A stretch of DNA of 64,000 bases, from the NCBI RefSeq assembly GCF_000725805.1, contig NZ_JOFT01000019.1:1-64000 (forward strand), written 5' to 3'. The DNA is from Streptomyces xanthophaeus (GTDB lineage Bacteria; Actinomycetota; Actinomycetes; Streptomycetales; Streptomycetaceae). Shown piece by piece: positions 41,865 to 49,987 of the stretch; within the stretch, counting starts at the first letter, position 1, and each line of letters opens with the position of its first letter. Under the pieces are notes generated by a model, which saw only the letters and a list, made by a program, of their open reading frames with translations, was not told the DNA's origin and made no database searches. The translations under genes and the position numbers were made by a program.

Positions 41865-42047
41865 TCAGGCGTTGACGCAGGTGTTGCCGAAGGCCGGGTT
41901 GAGCAGGCCGATGACGTTGACGGTGTTGCCGCAGACGTTGACCGGGATGTGGACCGGAACCTGGATCAGGTTGCCCGAGAGGACACCCGGGGAGCCCGCG
42001 GCCACGCCGTGGGCTCCGGCGTCGGCGGCGGCGACGCCGGCGGCGCC
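41865..42047 (-). pseudogene. Short chaplin lacking its signal peptide (probable 5'-truncated pseudogene)
   Basis: On the minus strand the frame ends DAGAHGVAAGSPGVLSGN, then VPVHIPVNVCGNTVNVIGLL and NPAFGNTCVNA, an almost perfect mature short chaplin (ChpD-H type) with its two conserved cysteines. Chaplins are secreted amyloid-forming peptides that coat aerial hyphae and need a Sec signal. Here only the last bit of the signal remains (GAAGVAAADA). Upstream the frame gives Pro/Arg-rich residues with no hydrophobic core, and the other two frames offer no replacement. I find no start codon that would yield a signal peptide. Confidence 0.75.
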
Positions 42048-42264
42048 GTGGGTTCTGCCCGGGGGGCAGAACGCGGGCCCTGTCCCCGGGCGGAGGTGCA
42101 CGCCTCGCCGGGGGACATTGCCGTGTCCTGTGCAACGCGCGCCCCATCCCCGGGACACGGTTTCTCCCCCGGGTGGTGGAATCACCGCGACCGAAAGCGC
42201 ACCGCGGGGCCTGGCGGTCGTGCCCGGCAGCCGCCGTCAGGTCCGCCGCCGCACCGGGCGCCGG

Positions 42265-43488
42265 TCACAGGAACCGGCGGATGGGGGCGACGGCGAGCTC
42301 GCGCAGCCGTTGCGCCGCGGAGCGCCGTTTCCACCGAGCCGGCTCCATCAGCTCGCTGAGCTGGACGTCCTCGTCGAAGTGACGGTCCAGGGTCGCGGTG
42401 AACTCCTCGTCCAGGACCGCGAGCATGATCTCTTCGTCGTGGTCCAGGGAGCGGCGGTTGAAATTGGTGGAGCCGATGAGTGCCGCGATCCCGTCGACGG
42501 TGATGACCTTGGCGTGCATCATCGTCGGCTGGTACTCGAATATCTTCACTCCGCAGGCCTGGAGGTCCGCGTAGTAGTTCTGGCCGGCCAGTTGGCAGAC
42601 CCGCTTGTCGGTGTAGGGGCCGGGCAGGAGGATCTCGACTTCGACGTCCCGGCGAGCTGCTGCGCACAGCAGCTCGATGAAATGGGCGTCCGGGGCGAAG
42701 TAGGCGGTGGACAAACGGAACCGCTGCTGGGCGGATTCGATGGCAACCCGGATCAGAGTCTGCATGTCCTGCCAGCCGATGCTGGCCGATCCCCGGACCA
42801 CCTGCACCACTGCCTGGCCCTGCGGAGTGTGGCTGGTGAAGCGGTCCCGGTCGTCGAAGAGGGTGTCGTGGCACTCGGCCCAATTCTGTGCGAAGGCGGC
42901 GGCAACGCCGTCCACGGCGGGGCCGCGCAGCCGGACGTGGGTGTCGCGCCACTCGCTCTCGTTGCGGGCGTTGCCGCACCACTCCTCGGCGATGCCGACT
43001 CCGCCGGTGAACGCCGTCTGTTCGTCGACGACGAGCACCTTGCGGTGGCAGCGGTGGTTCTGCTTCAGCGGGGAGAGGTAGAGGGGTTTGCGGAACCACG
43101 CCACCTCGGCCCCGGCGTCCTTCATGAGGTCCAGCAGGTCCTGCTCGATGAGGCGGCTGCCGAAGCCGTCCAGCAACAGCCGTACCCGGAGGCCCGCGCG
43201 GGCCCGGTCTGCCAGTGCCTGCGCGAACTGGCGGGCTATCTCGCCGCGCCAGTACACGAACGTCATCATGTCGACGGTGTGTTCGGCGCTGCGGATGCTG
43301 TCCAGCATCGCCGCGAAGATCTCGTCCCCGTTGCGCAGGGGGAGCAGCGCGTTCCCTTCGGTGGCGGCGATGCCGATCAGCCGCTCGAGGCGCCGTCGCA
43401 TCCTCTCCTTGCGCTCGGCCACCGGCAGCATCGGGGCTACGCCGGCCGTCCCGCCGAGCAGGCTCGACCCACTGGTCTCCATCGTCAT
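42265..43488 (-). CDS. Phospholipase D/cardiolipin synthase-type protein
   Basis: 407 residues with two HKD motifs, HRKVLVVDEQTAFTGG (about residues 146-161) and MHAKVITVDGIAALIGSTN (about 325-343), each H-x-K-x4-D with following Gly/Ser-Asn, as in cardiolipin synthases. The N-terminus lacks the two membrane helices of ClsA, so it looks like a soluble or peripheral ClsB-like form. It would transfer phosphatidyl groups or hydrolyse phosphodiesters. The ATG at 43488 has GGTGGAG upstream. It is divergent from the rsbQ-like gene. Confidence 0.87.
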   Translation of the reverse strand: MTMETSGSSLLGGTAGVAPMLPVAERKERMRRRLERLIGIAATEGNALLPLRNGDEIFAAMLDSIRSAEHTVDMMTFVYWRGEIARQFAQALADRARAGLRVRLLLDGFGSRLIEQDLLDLMKDAGAEVAWFRKPLYLSPLKQNHRCHRKVLVVDEQTAFTGGVGIAEEWCGNARNESEWRDTHVRLRGPAVDGVAAAFAQNWAECHDTLFDDRDRFTSHTPQGQAVVQVVRGSASIGWQDMQTLIRVAIESAQQRFRLSTAYFAPDAHFIELLCAAARRDVEVEILLPGPYTDKRVCQLAGQNYYADLQACGVKIFEYQPTMMHAKVITVDGIAALIGSTNFNRRSLDHDEEIMLAVLDEEFTATLDRHFDEDVQLSELMEPARWKRRSAAQRLRELAVAPIRRFL

Positions 43489-43982
43489 GACTCCACCTGA
43501 CCGGTCGGGGAAGGTGCCCCCGCACGTCCGGCAACCGTCGGGGCGAGCCGACTGTACACAGCCGCGGACCGGGAATGTGCATGGGCCTCACTTCCTCCCG
43601 CCGGCGCCGGGCATTGCTCGCGGGCTGTCGAATATCTGTCACCGCGATGCAAGGATTTGGCGGCCCATGCGGAGAGGGTTTTTGGTGCGGCGGTCAGGGC
43701 AAATTGTTCTGCGTATGAATCGCTACGGCGTGCTATTGTTGATCTCCGTTGCAGTCGTGGTTCCCGGAACTTCGAGGGTCTCCAGCAGCCCTGTTGGGGT
43801 GGCAGTGAATTCGGACGGAATGTGGTCCGAATATTCACCTCATGTGGGTCAGGTTCTCTTTCGAATCCCATGTGGTCCGTTGTTCTGATTCCCTGCCGCA
43901 CTTTTCCGATGCGGAAGTTTCCTGGCGCGTTCGGTGTCGAGGAAGGCCCGGCTGGCGCTTCAAGTCAATGACAGGATGACGG
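43489..43982. other. 494-base, lower-GC divergent intergenic region
   Basis: Clearly less GC-rich than its surroundings from about 43660 to 43960. It contains GTTT (43678-43681), 15 bases, and GGGCAA (43697-43702), resembling a sigma-B-type promoter, and two copies of ATGTGGTCCG (near 43820 and 43870). A 57-residue frame at 43715 is described separately. Confidence 0.4.
43715..43888 (+). CDS. Possible small secreted peptide (weak)
   Basis: ATG 43715 opens a 57-residue frame: MNRYGVLLLISVAVVVPGTS, then a polar tail ending CGPLF. The N-terminus looks like a signal peptide. No convincing ribosome site is seen, codon use is not Streptomyces-like, and several other frames are open here because GC is lower. 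It may not be expressed. Confidence 0.25.
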   Translation: MNRYGVLLLISVAVVVPGTSRVSSSPVGVAVNSDGMWSEYSPHVGQVLFRIPCGPLF

Positions 43983-44786
43983 ATGGATATCCTCCGCAGG
44001 AACAACGTGAAGGTCAGCGGAGCAGCCGGCAGCCCCGTGCTGATGCTGGCGCACGGGTTCGGCTGTGACCAGAACATGTGGGCCCTGGTGGCCCCGGCGC
44101 TGGCCGAGGAATTCCAGGTCGTGCTGTTCGACTACGTCGGATCGGGCGGCTCCGACGCGACTGCCTGGAGCGCCGATCGATACGCGTCGCTGGACGGATA
44201 TGCCCGCGACGTGGTCGAGGTGTGCGAAGCCATGGACCTGAGGGACGTGGCTTTCGTCGGGCATTCCGTCAGCGCGATGATCGGGGTCCACGCGGCGGCC
44301 ATGGCCCCTGAACGGTTCGCCTCCCTGGTCATGGTCGGTCCTTCCCCCTGCTACATCGACGACGGCGCCTACCGCGGCGGCTTCAGCGCCGAGGACATCG
44401 ACGAACTGCTGGAGGCGCTCGAATCGAACTACCTCGGGTGGTCGGCCGCCATGGCGCCGGTGATCATGGCCAATCCTGAGCGTCCGGAACTGGGGGAGGA
44501 GCTGGCCAACAGCTTCTGCGCCACCGATCCCGCCATCGCCCGCGTCTTCGCCCGCACCACGTTCCTCTCCGACAGCCGCGACGACCTGGAGTCCGTGAGC
44601 GTGCCGACGCTGGTACTGGAATGCTCCCAGGACGTGATCGCGCCGCGCGGGGTCGGCAGCTACGTCCACGCGGCCGTTCCCGGGAGTCGCCTGGTCACCT
44701 TGGACGCAACGGGCCACTGCCCCCAGCTGAGTGCTCCCGAGGCCACCACGTCAGCCATCCGCGCGTTCCTGCGGGGGCTGCGGTGA
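43983..44786 (+). CDS. rsbQ: RsbQ-like alpha/beta hydrolase
   Basis: 267 residues, close to the 269 of Bacillus subtilis RsbQ. The start NNVKVSGAAGSPVLMLAHGFGCDQNMW, split here across RNNVKVSG and LAHGFGCDQNMW, the nucleophile elbow FVGHSVSAMIG with Ser95, FDYVGSGGSD, and the C-terminal DATGHCPQLSAPEAT with the catalytic histidine all match RsbQ. In Bacillus, RsbQ hydrolyses or binds a small molecule and is needed for the phosphatase RsbP to signal energy stress; plant karrikin and strigolactone receptors share this fold. It overlaps the downstream phosphatase gene by GTGA, the same gene order as in Bacillus. AGGA lies six bases before the ATG. Confidence 0.82.
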   Translation: MDILRRNNVKVSGAAGSPVLMLAHGFGCDQNMWALVAPALAEEFQVVLFDYVGSGGSDATAWSADRYASLDGYARDVVEVCEAMDLRDVAFVGHSVSAMIGVHAAAMAPERFASLVMVGPSPCYIDDGAYRGGFSAEDIDELLEALESNYLGWSAAMAPVIMANPERPELGEELANSFCATDPAIARVFARTTFLSDSRDDLESVSVPTLVLECSQDVIAPRGVGSYVHAAVPGSRLVTLDATGHCPQLSAPEATTSAIRAFLRGLR

Positions 44787-46075
44787 CGGGCCGCAGTGCC
44801 CGGAACTCCGAGCGGCCCGAAGACGAAGGGCCGGCCACCGACGCGGTGTTCTCCGCCATGCTGGAGGACACCGCCGAGGAACTCTACGAGTCGGCGCCCT
44901 GCGGCTACTTGTCCACCCTGATGGACGGCACGGTCGCCAGGATCAACGGAACGCTCCTGGGCTGGCTCGGCCTCACGCGCGAGGAAGTCGTGGGCCGCAA
45001 ACGCTTCACCGAACTCCTCACGATCGGCGGCAAGCTCTACCACGAGACGCACTTCGCGCCGCTCCTGCGTATGCAGGGAAAGATCAGCGAGATAGCGCTG
45101 GAACTCAAGGCCGCGGACGGGGAGCGCCTCCCGGTCCTCGTCACCTCCAGGGTGAAGACGAGCGGCGACGGCGAGCCGATGCTGATCCGCACCACCGTCT
45201 TCGACGCCCGCCAGCGGCGCGCCTACGAAGGCGAACTGCTCCGCGAGCGCCAGGTGGCCGAGGAAGCCCGCCGGCAGGCCGACGGCGACCGCGAGCGGCT
45301 GCGCGAAGCACTCGCGGTGCTCCAGCAGAGCCTGCTGCCCGCCGCCCTGCCCGCGGTACCCGGAATGGAGGCGGCCTCCTCCTACCACACCGCCTCCGTC
45401 GACCGGCTCGGCGGAGACTTCTACGACCTGTTCCCCCTGGACGGCAAGCGGTGGGCGTTCTTCCTCGGTGACGTCTGCGGCAAAGGGCCCCAAGCCGCCG
45501 CCGTCACCTCCCTGACCCGCTACACCCTGCGCGCCGCCGCCCTCCACGACTGCGACCCCGTGGCGGCGCTCACCACCTTGAACACCGTGCTGCACGAGCG
45601 GTTCACCGGCGTGGACCCGCGCTACTGCACCGCGATCTTCGGTGTCCTGGAACCCGACACCACCGCCGGAACGGTCGCCGTGCACCTGGCGTCCGGCGGC
45701 CATCCCGCGGCACTCGTCGTACGTGCCGACGGCCGGGCCGACTATCTCCCCACGCCCGGCGGCTTCCTCGTCGGGATCCTGCCCGATCCCCACTTCACCT
45801 CGGCCGAGACCACGCTCGGCCCCGGCGACTGCCTCCTCCTCTACACCGACGGCCTCACCGAGGCACGCGTCGGCGCGAACCGCGAGCTCTACGGCGAAGA
45901 CGCCCTGCGCACCTTCGTCGCAGGTCTCACCCGTGCCGGGGCGCCTGAGCTGATCACCGCTCTCACCGGTCTCCTGGAAGGCTTCGGCGCGGGCCTGGAC
46001 GACGACACGGCGCTGCTCGCCCTCGGAGTGCCGAACCCACCCCCGTCCTCATCACCGCCCGCAACCACGCCGTAG
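44783..46075 (+). CDS. rsbP: RsbP-like PAS-PP2C (SpoIIE-type) phosphatase
   Basis: 430 residues: an N-terminal PAS domain (about 30-145: ESAPCGYLSTLMDGTVARIN, LTREEVVGR, LYHETHFAPLLRMQG), a coiled coil (about 146-182, rich in Glu/Arg), and a PP2C domain (about 190-420). Metal-binding aspartates are seen in GGDFYDLF, FLGDVCGKG, LYTDGLTEAR and DDDTALLAL. This is the layout of Bacillus RsbP, which dephosphorylates an anti-anti-sigma factor to free a stress sigma factor. The GTG start overlaps the RsbQ-like stop by four bases. The target would be an STAS-domain protein encoded elsewhere. The last 15 residues are Pro/Ser-rich. Confidence 0.88.
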   Translation: MTGRSARNSERPEDEGPATDAVFSAMLEDTAEELYESAPCGYLSTLMDGTVARINGTLLGWLGLTREEVVGRKRFTELLTIGGKLYHETHFAPLLRMQGKISEIALELKAADGERLPVLVTSRVKTSGDGEPMLIRTTVFDARQRRAYEGELLRERQVAEEARRQADGDRERLREALAVLQQSLLPAALPAVPGMEAASSYHTASVDRLGGDFYDLFPLDGKRWAFFLGDVCGKGPQAAAVTSLTRYTLRAAALHDCDPVAALTTLNTVLHERFTGVDPRYCTAIFGVLEPDTTAGTVAVHLASGGHPAALVVRADGRADYLPTPGGFLVGILPDPHFTSAETTLGPGDCLLLYTDGLTEARVGANRELYGEDALRTFVAGLTRAGAPELITALTGLLEGFGAGLDDDTALLALGVPNPPPSSSPPATTP

Positions 46076-46196
46076 TCGCACCGGCCCGTACGTACAGGGC
46101 GCAATCCGGGGTAGGCGCCACAGGGACACATCGGGCGCCGACGCGGCTCCACGGTGCCGAGCCGGCACCCCCACGTACGGAAAGTGACTTCTGATC

Positions 46197-47255
46197 ATGA
46201 ACTCCTTGCAGACCGTACGTCCCCCGCCCGGACCGGCGGAGCCGGGCAGCGACTTCGCCCGGCTCTCGAAGAAGGTCCAGGCCGCAGGCCTCATGCGGAG
46301 GCGCCCCGGCTACTACACCTTCCGCATCGCTGCCGTCACGGCCCTCTACGTCGTCGGCTGGACGGCCTTCGTGCTGATCGGCGACACCTGGTGGACGCTC
46401 CTGGCCGCCGGATTCCTCGCCGTCGTGTTCGGGCAGGTGGCCCTCCTCGCGCACGACATCGCGCACCGTCAGGTTTTCCGCCTCCGCAGGTCCAGCGAAC
46501 TGGCCGGGCGCATCGCCGGGAATCTCGGCATCGGCATGGGATACGGCTGGTGGCAGGACAAGCACAGCCGGCACCACGCCAACCCCAACCACGAGGACCT
46601 CGACCCCGACCTCGATCCGGACATCCTCGTCTGGACCCAGGACCAGGCCCGGGTCGCCACGGGACTGCCGCGGCTCCTGGGCCGGCGCCAAGCGCTCCTG
46701 TTCTTCCCCCTGCTCACGCTCGAAGGCTTCAACCTGCACGTGTCAGGAGTGCGGTCGCTGGCCGACCGTTCCCTCAAGAACCGGGCGTGGGAAGGCATCC
46801 TCCTCCTCACGCATTTCTCGGCCTACCTCGGTGCCCTGCTCCTCGTGCTGTCGCCTGGCAGGGCGATCGCGTTCCTCGTCGTCCACCAATGCCTCTTCGG
46901 CGTCTACCTCGGCTCGATCTTCGCCCCCAACCACAAAGGCATGCCGGTCCTGAGGGGCACCGACCGCCCGGACTTCCTGCGCCGCCAGGTGCTGACCTCC
47001 CGGGACGTGCGGGGCGGCCGCATCACCGACGTCGTGCTCGGCGGCCTGAACTACCAGATCGAGCACCACCTCTTCCCGAGCATGCCGAGCCCGCACCTGC
47101 GCCTGGCCCGGACCATCGTTCGCAGCCACTGCCGGGAGCTGGGCGTCAGCTACCTGGAGACCAGCCTGATCGGCTCGTACCGGCAGACCCTCGCCAGCCT
47201 CCACGAAGCAGGCGCCCCGATCCGGCTGAGTCGGCGCCGGGCCGAAGGCGCGTAG
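46197..47255 (+). CDS. Membrane fatty acid desaturase
   Basis: 352 residues. The three histidine boxes of membrane di-iron desaturases are present: HDIAHRQ, HSRHHANPNH and QIEHHLFPSMP, the last being the form found in front-end and acyl-lipid desaturases. Membrane segments lie around residues 45-90 and 185-235. It inserts double bonds in fatty acyl chains of membrane lipids, with electrons from a ferredoxin or cytochrome b5 partner not seen here. Located 121 bases after the PAS-PP2C gene, it fits a membrane-fluidity stress response. The ribosome site is weak (GGAAAG, far upstream). Confidence 0.9.
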   Translation: MNSLQTVRPPPGPAEPGSDFARLSKKVQAAGLMRRRPGYYTFRIAAVTALYVVGWTAFVLIGDTWWTLLAAGFLAVVFGQVALLAHDIAHRQVFRLRRSSELAGRIAGNLGIGMGYGWWQDKHSRHHANPNHEDLDPDLDPDILVWTQDQARVATGLPRLLGRRQALLFFPLLTLEGFNLHVSGVRSLADRSLKNRAWEGILLLTHFSAYLGALLLVLSPGRAIAFLVVHQCLFGVYLGSIFAPNHKGMPVLRGTDRPDFLRRQVLTSRDVRGGRITDVVLGGLNYQIEHHLFPSMPSPHLRLARTIVRSHCRELGVSYLETSLIGSYRQTLASLHEAGAPIRLSRRRAEGA

Positions 47256-47314
47256 GCGAGCGCGGTGTTCGCCCGCGCCGGAGTGCCGACGCGCGGCTGA
47301 CCAGCGTCGGTCCG

Positions 47315-47332
47315 GCCTCATGGGTGAGGCCG
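47315..47332. terminator. Perfect hairpin after the desaturase gene
   Basis: GGCCTCA-TGGG-TGAGGCC, a 7-bp perfect stem with 4-base loop, 60 bases after the desaturase stop and 21 bases before the next promoter's -10. It could be a terminator or an operator for the following gene. Confidence 0.5.
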
Positions 47333-47352
47333 GGCGTGAGCGGGGCGCCCCA

Positions 47353-47358
47353 TAGGCT
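47353..47358 (+). promoter_or_regulatory. -10 box of a leaderless promoter for the permease gene
   Basis: TAGGCT, six bases before ATG 47365, with no ribosome site between. Confidence 0.5.
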
Positions 47359-47364
47359 GCTCCC

Positions 47365-48477
47365 ATGTCTGACACGCTGAGTTCCAGAAGGACCGCCTCC
47401 GCGCTGCGGGCGGCCGCGCGGGTTTCCGCTGAGTTGCTGCTGGTCCTTGTGATGGCCGCCGTGGCGTTGTGGCTCCTGGGCCGGATGTGGCCGATTCTCT
47501 GGCCGCTGATAGTGGCTCTGTTCCTCACCACCCTGACGTGGCCCCTGGCCGCCTTTCTACGCCGGTGCGGGTGGCCCCCCGCCCTGGCCGCGGCATCGGT
47601 GACCGTGCTGTTCCTCGCCGTCGCCTCGGGCATCGTGGCACTGATCGCCGTCCCGGTGGCGTCACAGTCCGGCGAACTGGGCGACGGCGTGGTCAAAGGC
47701 ATCCAGCAACTGCGCGGGTGGGCTGCCGGTCCGCCGCTGAACATCGGCGACGCTCAGATCACCGAGGCGTTCGACGCCGCAGTCGCCCGGGCCCAGAAGA
47801 GCGTCGGCAGTGCCGTATCCACCGTCGTCACCGGCGTGAGCACCGTCTTCAGCGGCCTGGTCACCGCCGTCCTGGCGCTCTTCCTGATGTTCTTCTTCCT
47901 CAAGGACGGTCCGCGGTTCCTGCCGTGGCTCACTCGGCAGCTCCCGGGCCGGTTCGCCACCGACGTCCCGGTGGTCGCCGGGCGCGCCTGGGACACGCTC
48001 GGTTCCTTCGTGCGCTCCCAGGCCTTCGTCGGTCTCCTGGACGCCGTCTTCATCGGCCTGGGCCTGTGGATCGTCGGTGTTCCCCTGGTGCTGCCGCTGG
48101 CGGTGCTGACCTTCGTCTCCGCGTTCGTGCCGATCGTGGGTGCGCTGTTCGCGGGCTTTGTCGCGGTGCTCATCGCGCTGGTCTCCAACGGTCTGACGGA
48201 TGCGCTGATCGTGCTGGCGATCATCATCGTGGTGCAGCAGTTGGAGGGGAACGTGTTCCAGCCGATGATCCAAAGCCGCGGCCTCGGCCTCCATGCGGCG
48301 GTGATCCTGCTGGCGGTGACGCTGGGCGGCAGCCTGGCCGGAGTGGTCGGCAGCCTGCTGGCCGTACCGGTGGCCGCGCTGATTGCGGTGGTCTGGAACT
48401 ATCTGCGCGAGCAGCTCATCGAGCCCTCGTCCGGCACGGAGACCGGCCAGTTGCCCACCGACGCCACCCCCGCATAG
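47365..48477 (+). CDS. AI-2E family (YdiK/TqsA-like) permease
   Basis: 370 residues with about eight membrane segments. Typical family features are the early pair of helices (MWPILWPLIVALFLTTLTWP), a large loop around residues 100-165, LFLMFFFLKDGPRFL, and the conserved SAFVPIVGALFAGFVAVLIAL, then VVQQLEGNVFQPMIQSRGLGL-like PMIQSRGLGLHAAVILLAV. Members move signalling molecules, sodium/proton or glycine betaine-like solutes; which one is not readable. It is followed by a double hairpin terminator. Confidence 0.88.
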   Translation: MSDTLSSRRTASALRAAARVSAELLLVLVMAAVALWLLGRMWPILWPLIVALFLTTLTWPLAAFLRRCGWPPALAAASVTVLFLAVASGIVALIAVPVASQSGELGDGVVKGIQQLRGWAAGPPLNIGDAQITEAFDAAVARAQKSVGSAVSTVVTGVSTVFSGLVTAVLALFLMFFFLKDGPRFLPWLTRQLPGRFATDVPVVAGRAWDTLGSFVRSQAFVGLLDAVFIGLGLWIVGVPLVLPLAVLTFVSAFVPIVGALFAGFVAVLIALVSNGLTDALIVLAIIIVVQQLEGNVFQPMIQSRGLGLHAAVILLAVTLGGSLAGVVGSLLAVPVAALIAVVWNYLREQLIEPSSGTETGQLPTDATPA

Positions 48478-48496
48478 CGATCAGGACAGCCGGGGA

Positions 48497-48547
48497 GCCT
48501 GCGGCTGCGCCGCAGGCCCGGACGCCGGCGCAGGCGGCGCCGGCGTC
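48497..48547. terminator. Tandem hairpin terminator between convergent genes
   Basis: Hairpin 1: GCCTGCGGC-TGC-GCCGCAGGC (48497-48517), 9-bp perfect stem. Hairpin 2: an 11-bp perfect stem (GACGCCGGCGC at 48521-48531 with its complement at 48537-48547). They lie between the permease stop and the stop of the opposite small secreted protein, so they can end both transcripts. Confidence 0.75.
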
Positions 48548-48567
48548 CATGAGTGGCTGGTGTGTGC

Positions 48568-48795
48568 CTAGTCGAAGGAGCTGTTGTTCTTCTTCCCGTC
48601 TGCACGGGTGTTGGCGTTCCTGACCTCGCTGGTGGTCGGGTCGCTGTTGAGGTTCGAGTTCAGGGCCGAGATGTGGTCGAGGACGTCGAGGTTGTTGCCG
48701 GTGCCGTCCGTGATTCCGGCGTGTGCCGGTCCCGTGACGGCCAGGGCCGCGCCGACGAGAGCGAGGGCAGCGAGTGCGCGCTTGGTGTTGTGCAT
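48568..48795 (-). CDS. Small secreted protein
   Basis: 75 residues. Signal peptide is clear: MHNTKRALAALALVGAALAV with cut after GPAHA. The mature 45-residue peptide, starting GITDGTGNNLDVLDHISALN, is rich in Asn, Asp and Ser and has no cysteine. I do not recognise a family; similar tiny exported proteins are common on Streptomyces surfaces. ATG 48795 is preferred over the upstream in-frame start because it begins the signal peptide. Confidence 0.75.
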   Translation of the reverse strand: MHNTKRALAALALVGAALAVTGPAHAGITDGTGNNLDVLDHISALNSNLNSDPTTSEVRNANTRADGKKNNSSFD

Positions 48796-49030
48796 GATCC
48801 GTGAACGATCTCTGACCAGCCAGGTCACGAATGCCCCGGGAGCCGGACGGGAGTTGCGGGCGGCGACGGGCCCCGTGCCCGGCTTCGGCCCGGGCCGAGA
48901 ACATCGCGGCGTCGGTCGACGCCGACCGGGCGAAGAATGAATTGAACGCGTTCAGCCGGGCTGGCAGACTGGACCCACGCCGCCGACCGGGCGGACGCGT
49001 TCGTTCTGCCGTGCCACGAGGGGGGCGGCC

Positions 49031-49909
49031 GTGCATCAGAAACGGTCGTACGGTCGGATTCTGCTGGTCTCGGCGCTGGTGGGCTGCCTGGAGGTCGCGC
49101 TCACCATCGTGGTGATCTTCCTGTACGTCCGGACACAGCCGCCGCCTGACACCCCGGTCGACCATGCCGCCCTGGCAGCAGGCCTGTTGAACTTCGGCAT
49201 GCTCGTCAGCGTGATCGCCCTCCTGCTGTCCCTGGTCTTCGTGCTGCCGGCGGTGGCATTGGCCGACCTGCTCGGCCGCCGGATCGGTGGCCGCGAGGCG
49301 TGGTGGTGGGTGCCGTTGGTGGTTGCGGCCCTGGTGGCACCACCGATCGCGGCCTACGCGGCGTACAACGACAGCGTGGAGACACGGTCCGTGCTCGTCG
49401 TCTGGGCGGTGGCAACGGCCGCGCTCTCGGTCGGAGGGCTGGTGGCCAGGCCCCGGTACACGGGACTGGGCCGGCGAGTGGCGCTGTGGGGCACGGCCGT
49501 GGTGGCGGGGACGGGCCTGTTCGGCGCACTCGGGCTCACCGTCGGCCTCCTGCCCGCGTACGAGCCGCCGGAGATCGGTCCGGCGACCATGACCGGCACC
49601 TGGGTCGACCGCACGAGCGGGAGTCTGGTCTTCCTGCCGGACGGCCGGGTCACGGCCCTCGGAGTCGGCGAGCATGCCCCGGAGGACCACCCCAGCAGCC
49701 CGTCACGGCGGTGTTCTGGCTCCGGCACCTGGTCGTACGCATCCGGGCGGGATGCCCGGACCCAGCAAGTCCGCATCCGGGTCCCGGGGTGTCACTGGTC
49801 GGCATGGAGCGTCAGCGGCACCGACCGGGAGCCCTGGATCTACCAGCACGTCGGCCCTCCGGATGCCGGGAAGCGGTACCGGCTGCGGAAGGCCGCCGAC
49901 GGTCCATGA
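49031..49909 (+). CDS. Membrane protein with C-terminal extracytoplasmic domain
   Basis: 292 residues from GTG 49031, with a GAGGGGGG tract upstream. About five membrane helices fill the first 175 residues (ILLVSALVGCLEVALTIVVIFLYV begins). The remaining 115 residues form a soluble domain with TGTWVDRTSGSLVFLPDGRV, which resembles a lipocalin-like beta strand start, and CSGSGTWSY with CHWSAWSV. No known function. The next gene follows 78 bases later and carries its own cysteine-rich domain. Confidence 0.72.
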   Translation: MHQKRSYGRILLVSALVGCLEVALTIVVIFLYVRTQPPPDTPVDHAALAAGLLNFGMLVSVIALLLSLVFVLPAVALADLLGRRIGGREAWWWVPLVVAALVAPPIAAYAAYNDSVETRSVLVVWAVATAALSVGGLVARPRYTGLGRRVALWGTAVVAGTGLFGALGLTVGLLPAYEPPEIGPATMTGTWVDRTSGSLVFLPDGRVTALGVGEHAPEDHPSSPSRRCSGSGTWSYASGRDARTQQVRIRVPGCHWSAWSVSGTDREPWIYQHVGPPDAGKRYRLRKAADGP

Positions 49910-49987
49910 AGCCGGAACGCCGCTTGCAAAACCGGGGGCGTCCAGCGGCGTCCGAAGCCTACGATCGACCGCTGGGGGTGGTGCACG

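Noticed and set aside
43840..43880. A tRNA-like TTCGAATCCC segment
   Set aside because: No paired acceptor, D or anticodon arms can be drawn around it, and the T-arm stem does not pair.
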